Assembly: GCA_907163375.1 (NCBI GenBank)
Contig: CAJQUW010000527.1
Location: 1-64,000 of the forward strand
DNA: 64,000 bases
Direction of reading: 5' to 3'
Source: Prostheceraeus crozeri
Taxonomy: Eukaryota; Platyhelminthes; Polycladida; Euryleptidae
Below the pieces are notes generated by a model. The model saw only the letters and a list, made by a program, of their open reading frames with translations, did no database searches and was not told where the DNA came from. Below, one piece after another: positions 1-13,000 of the stretch. The position numbers and the translations under genes were made by a program. Within the stretch, counting starts at the first letter, position 1. Every line of letters starts with the position of its first letter.

Positions 1-1009
1 GCCATCAGCTGATTTGATGGCAATTTTCAGCTGTTCGGTTCGGCGCCGAAATGTGTCAAGGACAAATCAAAGTGATAGATCCTATCAATTTGATGCGTTT
101 TTCATTGAAATTGTTTATTCACAAGTTTTCTAATTACCTGTCTGTAATCAGTTTAAAGGAGTACGCCCATGTGTGCTGATGTCTTTGTAAGAAATGATTT
201 ACAAGTCAAAATTGAACTTAAGGTACCGGTACCTGACCTTGAAACCATCTGCGCATGTGAAATAGCATTCTGAAATTATTCTTCAGTCAGATAATTTGCG
301 AATAATTCATGCCACGTGCGTGTCAGTGCTGCAGTCCCAGATTTATCAGAAGGTAACGCTGCCTGGAATTCCGTGAAACACTTTCAACGAACGAAAAAAT
401 CATTATTTCTTTCTGTGCAAGCGCTGTAAAAAAATGATAGACCGGTGGCATTACGGCGTTATCCCGCCTTAGCCTACGACTACAGCACTGGTGGTGCGTG
501 TCTCGTGGAAGTTGCCTTTGCCTGTAGTGCTGCTAGAAGCATGCCTCTATCATTACACATGTGATTTTATAATTGTATATTAGAAGTGCAATTTTTCATA
601 GTTGATCAAATGTTCTATGCTCTTGCATGTTGCTTATAGAATAGAGGTGAGAAATAGCCCTGGTCTTTCATAGGCTGATGTTGATGCATAAATATTTGAC
701 CATCCTTGAATGTCGTCCGGTAAGTTTATGTAGGCAAATCACGCAAGTGGCACAATAAGGCATCAACAGCTATTGATCACATTCAAAGGATTATATAAAT
801 GCAGGCATACACTATTAACATGGCTTTGATTATTTGATTGTTGATTATTTAGGTGTAATTAAGGGTTGCAATCCCGGCACTTTCGGATTATAAAAAACAA
901 GTCGGTGCAGCTCTTAGGTTACATGCCTCAAGTTCACTTTTCGACCTGCTTAATGTTTCAGTCCGAATGGAATTGCAAATATGCAGTGCACCACACACGT
1001 CGGAGTTTT
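1..1009. other. Unique sequence left of the satellite, no gene seen
   Basis: No coding frame of note and no repeat that recurs elsewhere in the window. Two short perfect palindromes stand out: a 7-bp hairpin stem at the very start (GCCATCA ... TGATGGC) and GGTACCGGTACC near 222. From about 1,010 onward the first degenerate pieces of satellite monomer become recognisable. Confidence 0.6.
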
Positions 1010-4000
1010 CATTTACAGATTCTTCTGAAGTTCTAGCGTGCCAGATGAATGATCAATTACTAGAAATCCCGAAAACAAGTACGCCAGTGCGCCGAAGCCT
1101 GCCATCCGGTCGCGGTCCGGCGCACCACTGTATCGATGCCAGTTAGTGTCCGACGCATACAATTGGAACTGCGTAACCTCGTCGAATGGTTCACGCCGCC
1201 GAACTGGAATCCATGCAGTGGTTCGTTAGACTACTTGGCGCACTTCTGAGAGGCACGTCTGTACTCTGCGCTCTGCCGCGAAAAATGTCAGAAATACTAA
1301 AAATTGATCATTTGTCCGGCGCGCCTGGAACCAGTTGAGGCAAGACTAATTAATTTCAGAAGTTCTAGAAATAGTTCTTACTTCTGTCGCACTGTATCGT
1401 CAACGTTGAGTCCGGCCCGTCTGTCGCTGATTTTAAGAAGCCTAATTTCATAGTTTGTAGGATCAGATTCTACGTTTGGCGCGTCAACCTCTAGTCTAGC
1501 GTGCTTGGCACTGTTTTCAGCAAGCCTAATTTCAGAAATTCTAGGAATACATCCTCCATTTCGCGCACTGGCGCGTCAACGTTGAGTCTGGCGCGCATGG
1601 CACTGGTTTCGGAAAGATACTTTCAGAAATTCTAGGATCAGATCTTGCGTTTGGCGCACTGTCGCGGTTCAACGTCTAGTCTGGCGAATCTGTCGCTTGT
1701 CTAAAGAAGCCTAATTTCAGAAATTCCAAAAATAGATGTTGCGTCTTGCGCGTCAACCTCTAGTCTAGTGTGCTATGCACTATTTTTGGCAAGCCTAATT
1801 CCAGAAATTCTACGAATGCATCCGCCATCTCGCGAACTGGAGAGTCAACGTTGAGTCTGTCGTTCCTGGCACTGGTTTCAAGAAGCCTAATTTCAGAAGT
1901 TCTAGAAATAGATGTCACTTTTGTCGCACTGGCGCGGTTCAACGTCTAGTCTGTCGTTTCTGTCGCTTGTTTTAAGAAGCCTAATTTCAGAAATTTCAAA
2001 AATAGATGTTGAGTCTTGCGCTTCAACCTCTAATCTAGTGTGCTTGGCACTGTTTTCGGCAAGCAGAATTTCAGAAATTCTAGGAGTACATCCTCCATCT
2101 CGCGCACTGGAGCGTCAACGTTTAGTGTGGCGCGCATGGGACTTATTTCGGCAAGATAAATTTCAGAAGTTCTAGAAATAGATCTTACGTCTGTCGCACT
2201 GGCGCGTCAACTTCTAGTCTGGCGCATGTGTCACTGGTTTCAAGAAGCCTAATTTCAGAAATTGTAGGAGTAGATCTTACACTGGCGCGTCAGCTTCGAG
2301 TCCGGCGTTCCTGGCACTGGTTTCGGAAAGCCTACTTTCAGAAATTCTAGGATCAGATCTTGCGTTTGGCGCACTGTCGCGTCAACGTCTAGTCTGGCGA
2401 ATCTGTCACTAGTCTCAATAAGCCTAATTTCAGAATTTCCAAAAATAGATGTTGCGTCTTGCGCTTCAACCTCTAGTCTAGTGTGCTTGGCACTGTTTTC
2501 GGCAAGCCTAATTCCAGAAATTCTAGGAATACATCCGCCATCTCGCGCACTGGAGCGTCAACGTTTAGTCTGGCGCGCATGGGACTTATTTCGGCAAGAT
2601 AAATTTCAGAAGTTCTAGAAATAGATCTTGCGTCTGTCGCACTGGCGCGTCAACGTCTAGTTTGGCGCATGTGTCGCTGGTTTTAAGAAGCCTAATTTCA
2701 GAAACTTCAAAAATAGATGTTGCGTCTTGCGCGTCAACCTCTAGTCTAGTGTGCTATGCACTATTTTTGGCAAGCCTAATTCCAGAAATTCTACGAATGC
2801 ATCCGCCATCTCGCGAACTGGAGAGTCAACGTTGAGTCTGTCGTTCCTGGCACTGGTTTCAAGAAGCCTAATTTCAGAAGTTCTAGAAATAGATGTCACT
2901 TTTGTCGCACTGGCGCGGTTCAACGTCTAGTCTGTCGTTTCTGTCGCTTGTTTTAAGAAGCCTAATTTCAGAAATTTCAAAAATAGATGTTGAGTCTTGC
3001 GCTTCAACCTCTAATCTAGTGTGCTTGGCACTGTTTTCGGCAAGCAGAATTTCAGAAATTCTAGGAGTACATCCTCCATCTCGCGCACTGGAGCGTCAAC
3101 GTTTAGTGTGGCGCGCATGGGACTTATTTCGGCAAGATAAATTTCAGAAGTTCTAGAAATAGATCTTACGTCTGTCGCACTGGCGCGTCAACTTCTAGTC
3201 TGGCGCATGTGTCACTGGTTTCAAGAAGCCTAATTTCAGAAATTGTAGGAGTAGATCTTACACTGGCGCGTCAGCTTCGAGTCCGGCGTTCCTGGCACTG
3301 GTTTCGGAAAGCCTACTTTCAGAAATTCTAGGATCAGATCTTGCGTTTGGCGCACTGTCGCGTCAACGTCTAGTCTGGCGAATCTGTCACTAGTCTCAAT
3401 AAGCCTAATTTCAGAAATTCCAAAGATAGATGTTGCGTCTTGCGCGTCAACCTCTAGTCTAGTGTGCTATGCACTGTTTTCGGCAAGCATAATTGCAGAA
3501 ATTCTAGGAATGCATCCTCCATCTCGCGCACTGGAGAGTCAACATTTAGTCTGGCGCGCCTGGGACTGGTTTCGGCAAGACTAATTTCAGCAGTTCTAGA
3601 AATAGATCTTTTCGTCTGTCGCACTGGCGCGTCAACGTCTAGTCTGGCGTTTCTGTCGCTTGTTTTAAGAAGCCTAATTTCAGAAATTCAAAAAATAGAT
3701 GTTGCGTCTTGCGCGTCAACCTCTAGTCTAGTGTGCTATGCACTATTTTTGGCAAGCCTAATTCCAGAAATTCTACGAATGCATCCGCCATCTCGCGAAC
3801 TGGAGAGTCAACGTTGAGTCTGTCGTTCCTGGCACTGGTTTCAAGAAGCCTAATTTCAGAAGTTCTAGAAATAGATGTCACTTTTGTCGCACTGGCGCGG
3901 TTCAACGTCTAGTCTGTCGTTTCTGTCGCTTGTTTTAAGAAGCCTAATTTCAGAAATTTCAAAAATAGATGTTGAGTCTTGCGCTTCAACCTCTAATCTA

Positions 4001-7000
4001 GTGTGCTTGGCACTGTTTTCGGCAAGCAGAATTTCAGAAATTCTAGGAGTACATCCTCCATCTCGCGCACTGGAGCGTCAACGTTTAGTGTGGCGCGCAT
4101 GGGACTTATTTCGGCAAGATAAATTTCAGAAATTCTAGGATCAGATCTTGCGTTTGGCGCACTGTCGCGTCAACGTCTAGTCTGGCGAATCTGTCACTAG
4201 TCTCAATAAGCCTAATTTCAGAAATTCCAAAGATAGATGTTGCGTCTTGCGCGTCAACCTCTAGTCTAGTGTGCTATGCACTATTTTTGGCAAGCCTAAT
4301 TCCAGAAATTCTACGAATGCATCCGCCATCTCGCGAACTGGAGAGTCAACGTTGAGTCTGTCGTTCCTGGCACTGGTTTCAAGAAGCCTAATTTCAGAAG
4401 TTCTAGAAATAGATGTCACTTTTGTCGCACTGGCGCGGTTCAACGTCTAGTCTGTCGTTTCTGTCGCTTGTTTTAAGAAGCCTAATTTCAGAAATTTCAA
4501 AAATAGATGTTGAGTCTTGCGCTTCAACCTCTAATCTAGTGTGCTTGGCACTGTTTTCGGCAAGCAGAATTTCAGAAATTCTAGGAGTAGATCCTGCTTC
4601 TCGCGCACTGGAGCGTCAACGTCTAGTCTGGCGAATCTGTCACTGGTTTCAAGAAGCCTAATTTCAGAAATTTCAAAAATAGATGTTGCGTCTGTCGCAC
4701 TGCGCGTCAACCTCTAGTCTAGTGTGCTTGGCACTGTTTTCAGCAAGCCTAATTTCAGAAATTCTAGGAATACATCCTCCATCTCGCGCACTGGAGCGTC
4801 AAAGTTTAGTCTGGCGCGCATGGGACTTATTTCGGCAAGATAAATTTCAGAAGTTCTAGAAATAGATCTTGCGTGTGGCGCACTGGCGCGTCAACGTCTA
4901 GTCTGGCGAATCTGTCACTGGTTTCAAGAAGCCCAATTTCAGAAATTCCAATAATAGATGTTGCGTCTTGCGCGTCAACCTCTAGTCTAGTGTGCTATGC
5001 ACTATTTTTGGCAAGCCTAATTCCAGAAATTCTACGAATGCATCCGCCATCTCGCGAACTGGAGAGTCAACGTTGAGTCTGTCGTTCCTGGCACTGGTTT
5101 CAAGAAGCCTAATTTCAGAAGTTCTAGAAATAGATGTCACTTTTGTCGCACTGGCGCGGTTCAACGTCTAGTCTGTCGTTTCTGTCGCTTGTTTTAAGAA
5201 GCCTAATTTCAGAAATTTCAAAAATAGATGTTGAGTCTTGCGCTTCAACCTCTAATCTAGTGTGCTTGGCACTGTTTTCGGCAAGCAGAATTTCAGAAAT
5301 TCTAGGAGTACATCCTCCATCTCGCGCACTGGAGCGTCAACGTTTAGTGTGGCGCGCATGGGACTTATTTCGGCAAGATAAATTTCAGAAGTTCTAGAAA
5401 TAGATCTTACGTCTGTCGCACTGGCGCGTCAACTTCTAGTCTGGCGCATGTGTCACTGGTTTCAAGAAGCCTAATTTCAGAAATTCCAAAGATAGATGTT
5501 GCGTCTTGCGCGTCAACCTCTAGTCTAGTGTGCTATGCACTATTTTTGGCAAGCCTAATTCCAGAAATTCTACGAATGCATCCGCCATCTCGCGAACTGG
5601 AGAGTCAACGTTGAGTCTGTCGTTCCTGGCACTGGTTTCAAGAAGCCTAATTTCAGAAATCTAGAAATAGATGTCACTTTTGTCGCACTGGCGCGGTTCA
5701 ACGTCTAGTCTGTCGTTTCTGTCGCTTGTTTTAAGAAGCCTAATTTCAGAAATTTCAAAAATAGATGTTGAGTCTTGCGCTTCAACCTCTAATCTAGTGT
5801 GCTTGGCACTGTTTTCGGCGCGTCAGCTTCGAGTCCGGCGTTCCTGGGACTGGTTTCGGCACGCCTACTTTCAGAAATTCTAGGATCAGATCTTGCGTGT
5901 GGCGCACTGTCGCGTCAACGTCTAGTCTGGCGAATCTGTCACTAGTCTCAATAAGCCTAATTTCAGAAATTCCAAAAATAGATGTTGCGTCTTGCGCGTC
6001 AACCTCTAGTCTAGTGTGCTTGGCACTGTTTTCGGCAAGCAGAATTTCAGAAATTCTAGGAATACATCCTCCATCTCGCGCACTGGAGCGTCAACGTTTA
6101 GTCTGGCGCGCATGGGACTTATTTCGGCAAGATAAATTTCAGAAGTTCTAGAAATAGATCTTACGTCTGTCGCACTGGCGCGGTTCAACGTCTAGTCTGT
6201 CGTTTCTGTCGCTTGTTTTAAGAAGCCTAATTTCAGAAATTTCAAAAATAGATGTTGAGTCTTGCGCTTCAACCTCTAATCTAGCGTGCTTGGCACTGTT
6301 TTCGGCAAGCAGAATTTCAGAAATTCTAGGAGTACATCCTCCATCTCGCGCACTGGAGCGTCAACGTTTAGTGTGGCGCGCATGGGACTTATTTCGGCAA
6401 GATAAATTTCAGAAGTTCTAGAAATAGATCTTACGTCTGTCGCACTGGCGCGTCAACTTCTAGTCTGGCGCATGTGTCACTGGTTTTAAGAAGCCTAATT
6501 TCAGAAATTTCAAAAATAGATGTTGCGTCTTGCGCTTCAACCTCTAGTCTAGTGTGCTTGGCACTATTTTTGGCAAGCCTAATTCCAGAAATTCTACGAA
6601 TGCATCCGCCATCTCGCGAACTGGAGAGTCAACGTTGAGTCTGTCGTTCCTGGCACTGGTTTCAAGAAGCCTAATTTCAGAAATCTAGAAATAGATGTTG
6701 AGTCTTGCGCTTCAACCTCTAATCTAGTGTGCTTGGCACTGTTTTCGGCAAGCAGAATTTCAGAAATTCTAGGAGTACATCCTCCATCTCGCGCACTGGC
6801 GCGTCAACGTCTAGTCTGGCGCGCATGGGACTTATTTCGGCAAGATAGATTTCAGAAATTCTAGGATCAGATCTTGCGTTTGGCGCACTGTCGCGTCAAC
6901 TTCTAGTCTGGCGCATGTGTCACTGGTTTCAAGAAGCCTAATTTCAGAAATTCCAAAGATAGATGTTGCGTCTTGCGCGTCAACCTCTAGTCTAGTGTGC

Positions 7001-10000
7001 TATGCACTATTTTTGGCAAGCCTAATTCCAGAAATTCTACGAATGCATCCGCCATCTCGCGAACTGGAGAGTCAACGTTGAGTCTGTCGTTCCTGGCACT
7101 GGTTTCAAGAAGCCTAATTTCAGAAGTTCTAGAAATAGATGTCACTTTTGTCGCACTGGCGCGGTTCAACGTCTAGTCTGTCGTTTCTGTCGCTTGTTTT
7201 AAGAAGCCTAATTTCAGAAATTTCAAAAATAGATGTTGAGTCTTGCGCTTCAACCTCTAATCTAGTGTGCTTGGCACTGTTTTCGGCAAGCAGAATTTCA
7301 GAAATTCTAGGAGTACATCCTCCATCTCGCGCACTGGAGCGTCAACGTTTAGTGTGGCGCGCATGGGACTTATTTCGGCAAGATAAATTTCAGAAGTTCT
7401 AGAAATAGATCTTACGTCTGTCGCACTGGCGCGTCAACTTCTAGTCTGGCGCATGTGTCACTGGTTTCAAGAAGCCTAATTTCAGAAATTGTAGGAGTAG
7501 ATCTTACACTGGCGCGTCAGCTTCGAGTCCGGCGTTCCTGGCACTGGTTTCGGAAAGCCTACTTTCAGAAATTCTAGGATCAGATCTTGCGTTTGGCGCA
7601 CTGTCGCGTCAACGTCTAGTCTGGCGAATCTGTCACTAGTCTCAATAAGCCTAATTTCAGAAATTCCAAAGATAGATGTTGCGTCTTGCGCTTCAACCTC
7701 TAGTCTAGTGTGCTTGGCACTGTTTTCGGCAAGCCTAATTTCAGAAATTCTAGGAATACATCCTCCATCTCGCGCACTGGAGCGTCAACGTTTAGTCTGG
7801 CGCGCATGGGACTTATTTCGGCAAGATAAATTTCAGAAGATCTAGAAATAGATCTTGCGTCTGTCGCACTGGCGCGTCAACGTCTAGTTTGGCGCATGTG
7901 TCGCTGGTTTTAAGAAGCCTAATTTCAGAAATTTCAAAAATAGATGTCGCGTCTTGCGCTTCAACCTCTAGTCTAGTGTGCTTGGCACTATTTTTGGCAA
8001 GCCTAATTCCAGAAATTCTACGAATGCATCCGCCATCTCGCGAACTGGAGAGTCAACGTTGAGTCTGTCGTTCCTGGCACTGGTTTCAAGAAGCCTAATT
8101 TCAGAAATCTAGAAATAGATGTCACTTTTGTCGCACTGGCGCGGTTCAACGTCTAGTCTGTCGTTTCTGTCGCTTGTTTTAAGAAGCCTAATTTCAGAAA
8201 TTTCAAAAATAGATGTTGAGTCTTGCGCTTCAACCTCTAATCTAGTGTGCTTGGCACTGTTTTCGGCAAGCAGAATTTCAGAAATTCTAGGAGTACATCC
8301 TCCATCTCGCGCACTGGAGCGTCAACGTTTAGTGTGGCGCGCATGGGACTTATTTCGGCAAGATAAATTTCAGAAGTTCTAGAAATAGATCTTACGTCTG
8401 TCGCACTGGCGCGTCAACTTCTAGTCTGGCGCATGTGTCACTTGTTTCAAGAAGCCTAATTTCAGAAATTGTAGGAGTAGATCTTACACTGGCGCGTCAG
8501 CTTCGAGTCCGGCGTTCCTGGCACTGGTTTCGGCAAGCCGACTTTCAGAAATTCTAGGATCAGATCTTGCGTTTGGCGCACTGTCGCGTCAACGTCTAGT
8601 CTGGCGAATCTGTCACTAGTCTCAATAAGCCTAATTTCAGAAATTCCAAAAATAGATGTTGCGTCTTGCGCGTCAACCTCTAGTCTAGTGTGCTTGGCAC
8701 TGTTTTCGGCAAGCAGAATTTCAGAAATTCTAGGAATACATCCTCCATTTCGCGCACTGGCGCGTCAACCGCGAGTCTGGCGCGCATGGGACTTATTTCG
8801 GCAAGATAAATTTCAGAAGTTCTAGAAATAGATCTTGCGTCTGTCGCACTGGCGCGTCAACGTCTATTCTGGCGCATGTGTCGCTGGTTTTAAGAAGCCT
8901 AATTTCAGAAATTCCAAAAATAGATGTTGCGTCTTGCGCGTCAACCTCTAGTCTAGTGTGCTATGCACTATTTTTGGCAAGCCTAATTCCAGAAATTCTA
9001 CGAATGCATCCGCCATCTCGCGAACTGGAGAGTCAACGTTGAGTCTGTCGTTCCTGGCACTGGTTTCAAGAAGCCTAATTTCAGAAATCTAGAAATAGAT
9101 GTCACTTTTGTCGCACTGGCGCGGTTCAACGTCTAGTCTGTCGTTTCTGTCGCTTGTTTTAAGAAGCCTAATTTCAGAAATTTCAAAAATAGATGTTGCG
9201 TCTTGCGCTTCAACCTCTAGTCTAGTGTGCTTGGCACTGTTTTCGGCAAGCAGAATTTCAGAAATTCTAGGAATACATCCTCCATCTCGCGCACTGGAGC
9301 GTCAACGTTTAGTGTGGCGCGCATGGGACTTATTTCGGCAAGATAAATTTCAGAAGTTCTAGAAATAGATCTTACGTCTGTCGCACTGGCGCGTCAACGT
9401 CTAGTCTGGCGCATGTGTCACTTGTTTCAAAAAGCCTAATTTCATAAATTGTAGGAGTAGATCTTACACTGGCGCGTCAGCTTCGAGTCCGGCGTTCCTG
9501 GCACTGGTTTCGGCACGCCTACTTTCAGAAATTCTAGGATCAGATCTTGCGTGTGGCGCACTGTCGCGTCAACGTCTAGTCTGGCGAATCTGTCACTAGT
9601 CTCAATAAGCCTAATTTCAGAAATTCCAAAAATAGATGTTGCGTCTTGCGCGTTAACCTCTAGTCTAGTGTGCTATGCACTGTCTTCGGCAAGCAGAATT
9701 CCAGAAATTCTACGAATGCATCCTCCATCTCGCGCACTGTCGCGTCAACGTTTAGTCTGGCGCGCATGGGACTTATTTCGGCAAGATAAATTTCAGAAGT
9801 TCTAGAAATAGATCTTGCGTCTGTCGCACTGGCGCGTCAACGTCTAGTCTGGCGCATGTGTCGCTGGTTTTAAGAAGCCTAATTTCAGAAATTCCAATAA
9901 TAGATGTTGCGTCTTGCGCTTCAACCTCTAGTCTAGTGTGCTATGCACTATTTTTGGCAAGCCTAATTCCAGAAATTCTACGAATGCATCCGCCATCTCG

Positions 10001-13000
10001 CGAACTGGAGCGTCAACGTTGAGTCTGTCGTTCCTGGCACTGGTTTCAAGAAGCCTAATTTCAGAAGTTCTAGAAATAGATGTCACTTTTGTCGCACTGG
10101 CGCGGTTCAACGTCTAGTCTGTCGTTTCTGTCGCTTGTTTTAAGAAGCCCAATTTCAGAATTTCCAAAAATAGATGTTGCGTCTTGCGCTTCAACCTCTA
10201 ATCTAGTGTGCTTGGCACTGTTTTCGGCAAGCAGAATTTCAGAAATTCTAGGAGTACATCCTCCATCTCGCGCACTGGAGCGTCAACGTTTAGTGTGGCG
10301 CGCATGGGACTTATTTCGGCAAGATAAATTTCAGAAGTTCTAGAAATAGATCTTACGTCTGTCGCACTGGCGCGTCAACTTCTAGTCTGGCGCATGTGTC
10401 ACTTGTTTCAAGAAGCCTAATTTCATAAATTGTAAGAGTAGATCTTACACTGGCGCGTCAGCTTCGAGTCCGGCGTTCCTAGGACTGGTTTCGGCAAGTC
10501 TACTTTCAGAAATTCTAGGATCAGATCTTGCGTGTGGTGCACTGTCGCGTCAACGTCTAGTCTGGCGAATCTGTCACTAGTCTCAAAAAGCCTAATTTCA
10601 GAAATTCCAAAAATAGATGTTGCGTCTTGCGCGTTAACCTCTAGTCTAGTGTGCTATGCACTGTCTTCGGCAAGCAGAATTTCAGAAATTCTAGGAATAC
10701 ATCCGCCATCTCGCGCACTGGAGCGTCAACGTTTAGTGTGGCGCGCATGGGACTTATTTCGGCAAGATAAATTTCAGAAGTTCTAGAAATAGATCTTACG
10801 TCTGTCGCACTGGCGCTTCAACGTCTAGTCTGGCGTTTCTGTCGCTTGTTTTAAGAAGCCTAATTTCAGAAATTTCAAAAATAGATGTTGAGTCTTGCGC
10901 TTCAACCTCTAATCTAGCGTGCTTGGCACTGTTTTCGGCAAGCAGAATTCCAGAAATTCTACGAATGCATCCGCCATCTCGCGCACTGGAGCGTCAACGT
11001 TTAGTGTGGCGCGCATGGGACTTATTTCGGCAAGATAAATTTCAGAAGTTCTAGAAATAGATCTTGCGTCTGTCGCACTGGCGCGTCAACGTCTAGTCTG
11101 GCGCATGTGTCGCTGGTTTTAAGAAGCCTAATTTCAGAAATTCCAAAAATAGATGTTGCGTCTTGCGCGTCAACCTCTAGTCTAGTGTGCTATGCACTAT
11201 TTTTGGCAAGCCTAATTCCAGAAATTCTACGAATGCATCCGCCATCTCGCGAACTGGAGAGTCAACGTTGAGTCTGTCGTTCCTGGCACTGGTTTCAAGA
11301 AGCCTAATTTCAGAAATCTAGAAATAGATGTTGCGTCTTGCGCTTCAACCTCTAATCTAGTGTGCTTGGCACTGTTTTCGGCAAGCAGAATTTCAGAAAT
11401 TCTAGGAATACATCCTCAATCTCGCGCACTGGCGCGTCAACGTTGAGTCTGGCGCGCATGGGACTTATTTCGGCAAGATAAATTTCAGAAGTTCTAGGAT
11501 CAGATCTTGCGTGTGGCGCACTGTCGCGTCAACCTCTAGTCTGGCGCATGTGTCGCTGGTTTTAAGAAGCCTAATTTCAGAAATTCCAAAAATAGATGTT
11601 GCGTCTTGCGCGTCAACCTCTAGTCTAGTGTGCTATGCACTATTTTTGGCAAGCCTAATTCCAGAAATTCTACGAATGCATCCGCCATCTCGCGAACTGG
11701 AGAGTCAACGTTGAGTCTGTCGTTCCTGGCACTGGTTTCAAGAAGCCTAATTTCAGAAATCTAGAAATAGATGTCACTTTTGTCGCACTGGCGCGTCAAC
11801 GTCTAGTCTGTCGTTTCTGTCACTGGTTTTAAGAAGCCCAGTTTCATTCAGAAATTTCAAAAATAGATGTTGCGTCTTGCGCTTCAACCTCTAATCTAGT
11901 GTGCTTGGCACTGTTTTCGGCAAGCAGAATTTCAGAAATTCTAGGAGTACATCCTCCATCTCGCGCACTGGAGCGTCAACGTTTAGTGTGGCGCGCATGG
12001 GACTTATTTCGGCAAGATAAATTTCAGAAGTTCTAGAAATAGATCTTACGTCTGTCGCACTGGCGCGTCAACTTCTAGTCTGGCGCATGTGTCACTTGTT
12101 TCAAGAAGCCTAATTTCAGAAATTGTAGGAGTAGATCTTACACTGGCGCGTCAGCTTCGAGTCCGGCGTTCCTGGGACTGGTTTCGGCAAGTCTACTTTC
12201 AGAAATTCTAGGATCAGATCTTGCGTGTGGCGCACTGTCGCGTCAACGTCTTGTCTGGTGAATCTGTCACTAGTCTCAAGAAGCCTAATTTCAGAAATTC
12301 CAAAAATAGATGTTGCGTCTTGCGAGTTAACCTCTAGTCTAGTGTGCTATGCACTGTCTTCGGCAAGCTAATTTCAGAAATTCTAGGAATACATCCTCCA
12401 TTTCGCGCACTGGCGCGTCAACCGTTTAGTCTGGCGCGCATGGGAATTATTTCGGCAAGATAAATTTCAGAAGTTCTAGAAATAGATCTTGCGTCTGTCG
12501 CACTGTCGCGTCAACCTCTAGTCTGGCGCATGTGTCGCTGGTTTTAAGAAGCCTAATTTCAGAAATTCCAAAAATAGATGTTGCGTCTTGCGCGTCAACC
12601 TCTAGTCTAGTGTGCTATGCACTATTTTTGGCAAGCCTAATTCCAGAAATTCTACGAATGCATCCGCCATCTCGCGAACTGGAGAGTCAACGTTGAGTCT
12701 GTCGTTCCTGGCACTGGTTTCAAGAAGCCTAATTTCAGAAATCTAGAAATAGATGTCACTTTTGTCGCACTGGCGCGGTTCAACGTCTAGTCTGTCGTTT
12801 CTGTCACTAGTCTCAAGAAGCCTAATTTCAGAAATTTCAAAAATAGATGTTGCGTCTTGCGCTTCAACCTCTAATCTAGTGTGCTTGGCACTGTTTTCGG
12901 CAAGCAGAATTTCAGAAATTCTAGGAATACATCCTCAATCTCGCGCACTGGCGCGTCAACGTTGAGTCTGGCGCGCATGGGACTTATTTCGGCAAGATAG

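Noticed and set aside
2300-2320. tRNA-derived satellite
   Set aside because: Only a B-box-like word is present; there is no matching A box and no cloverleaf can be drawn, so I do not call a tRNA.
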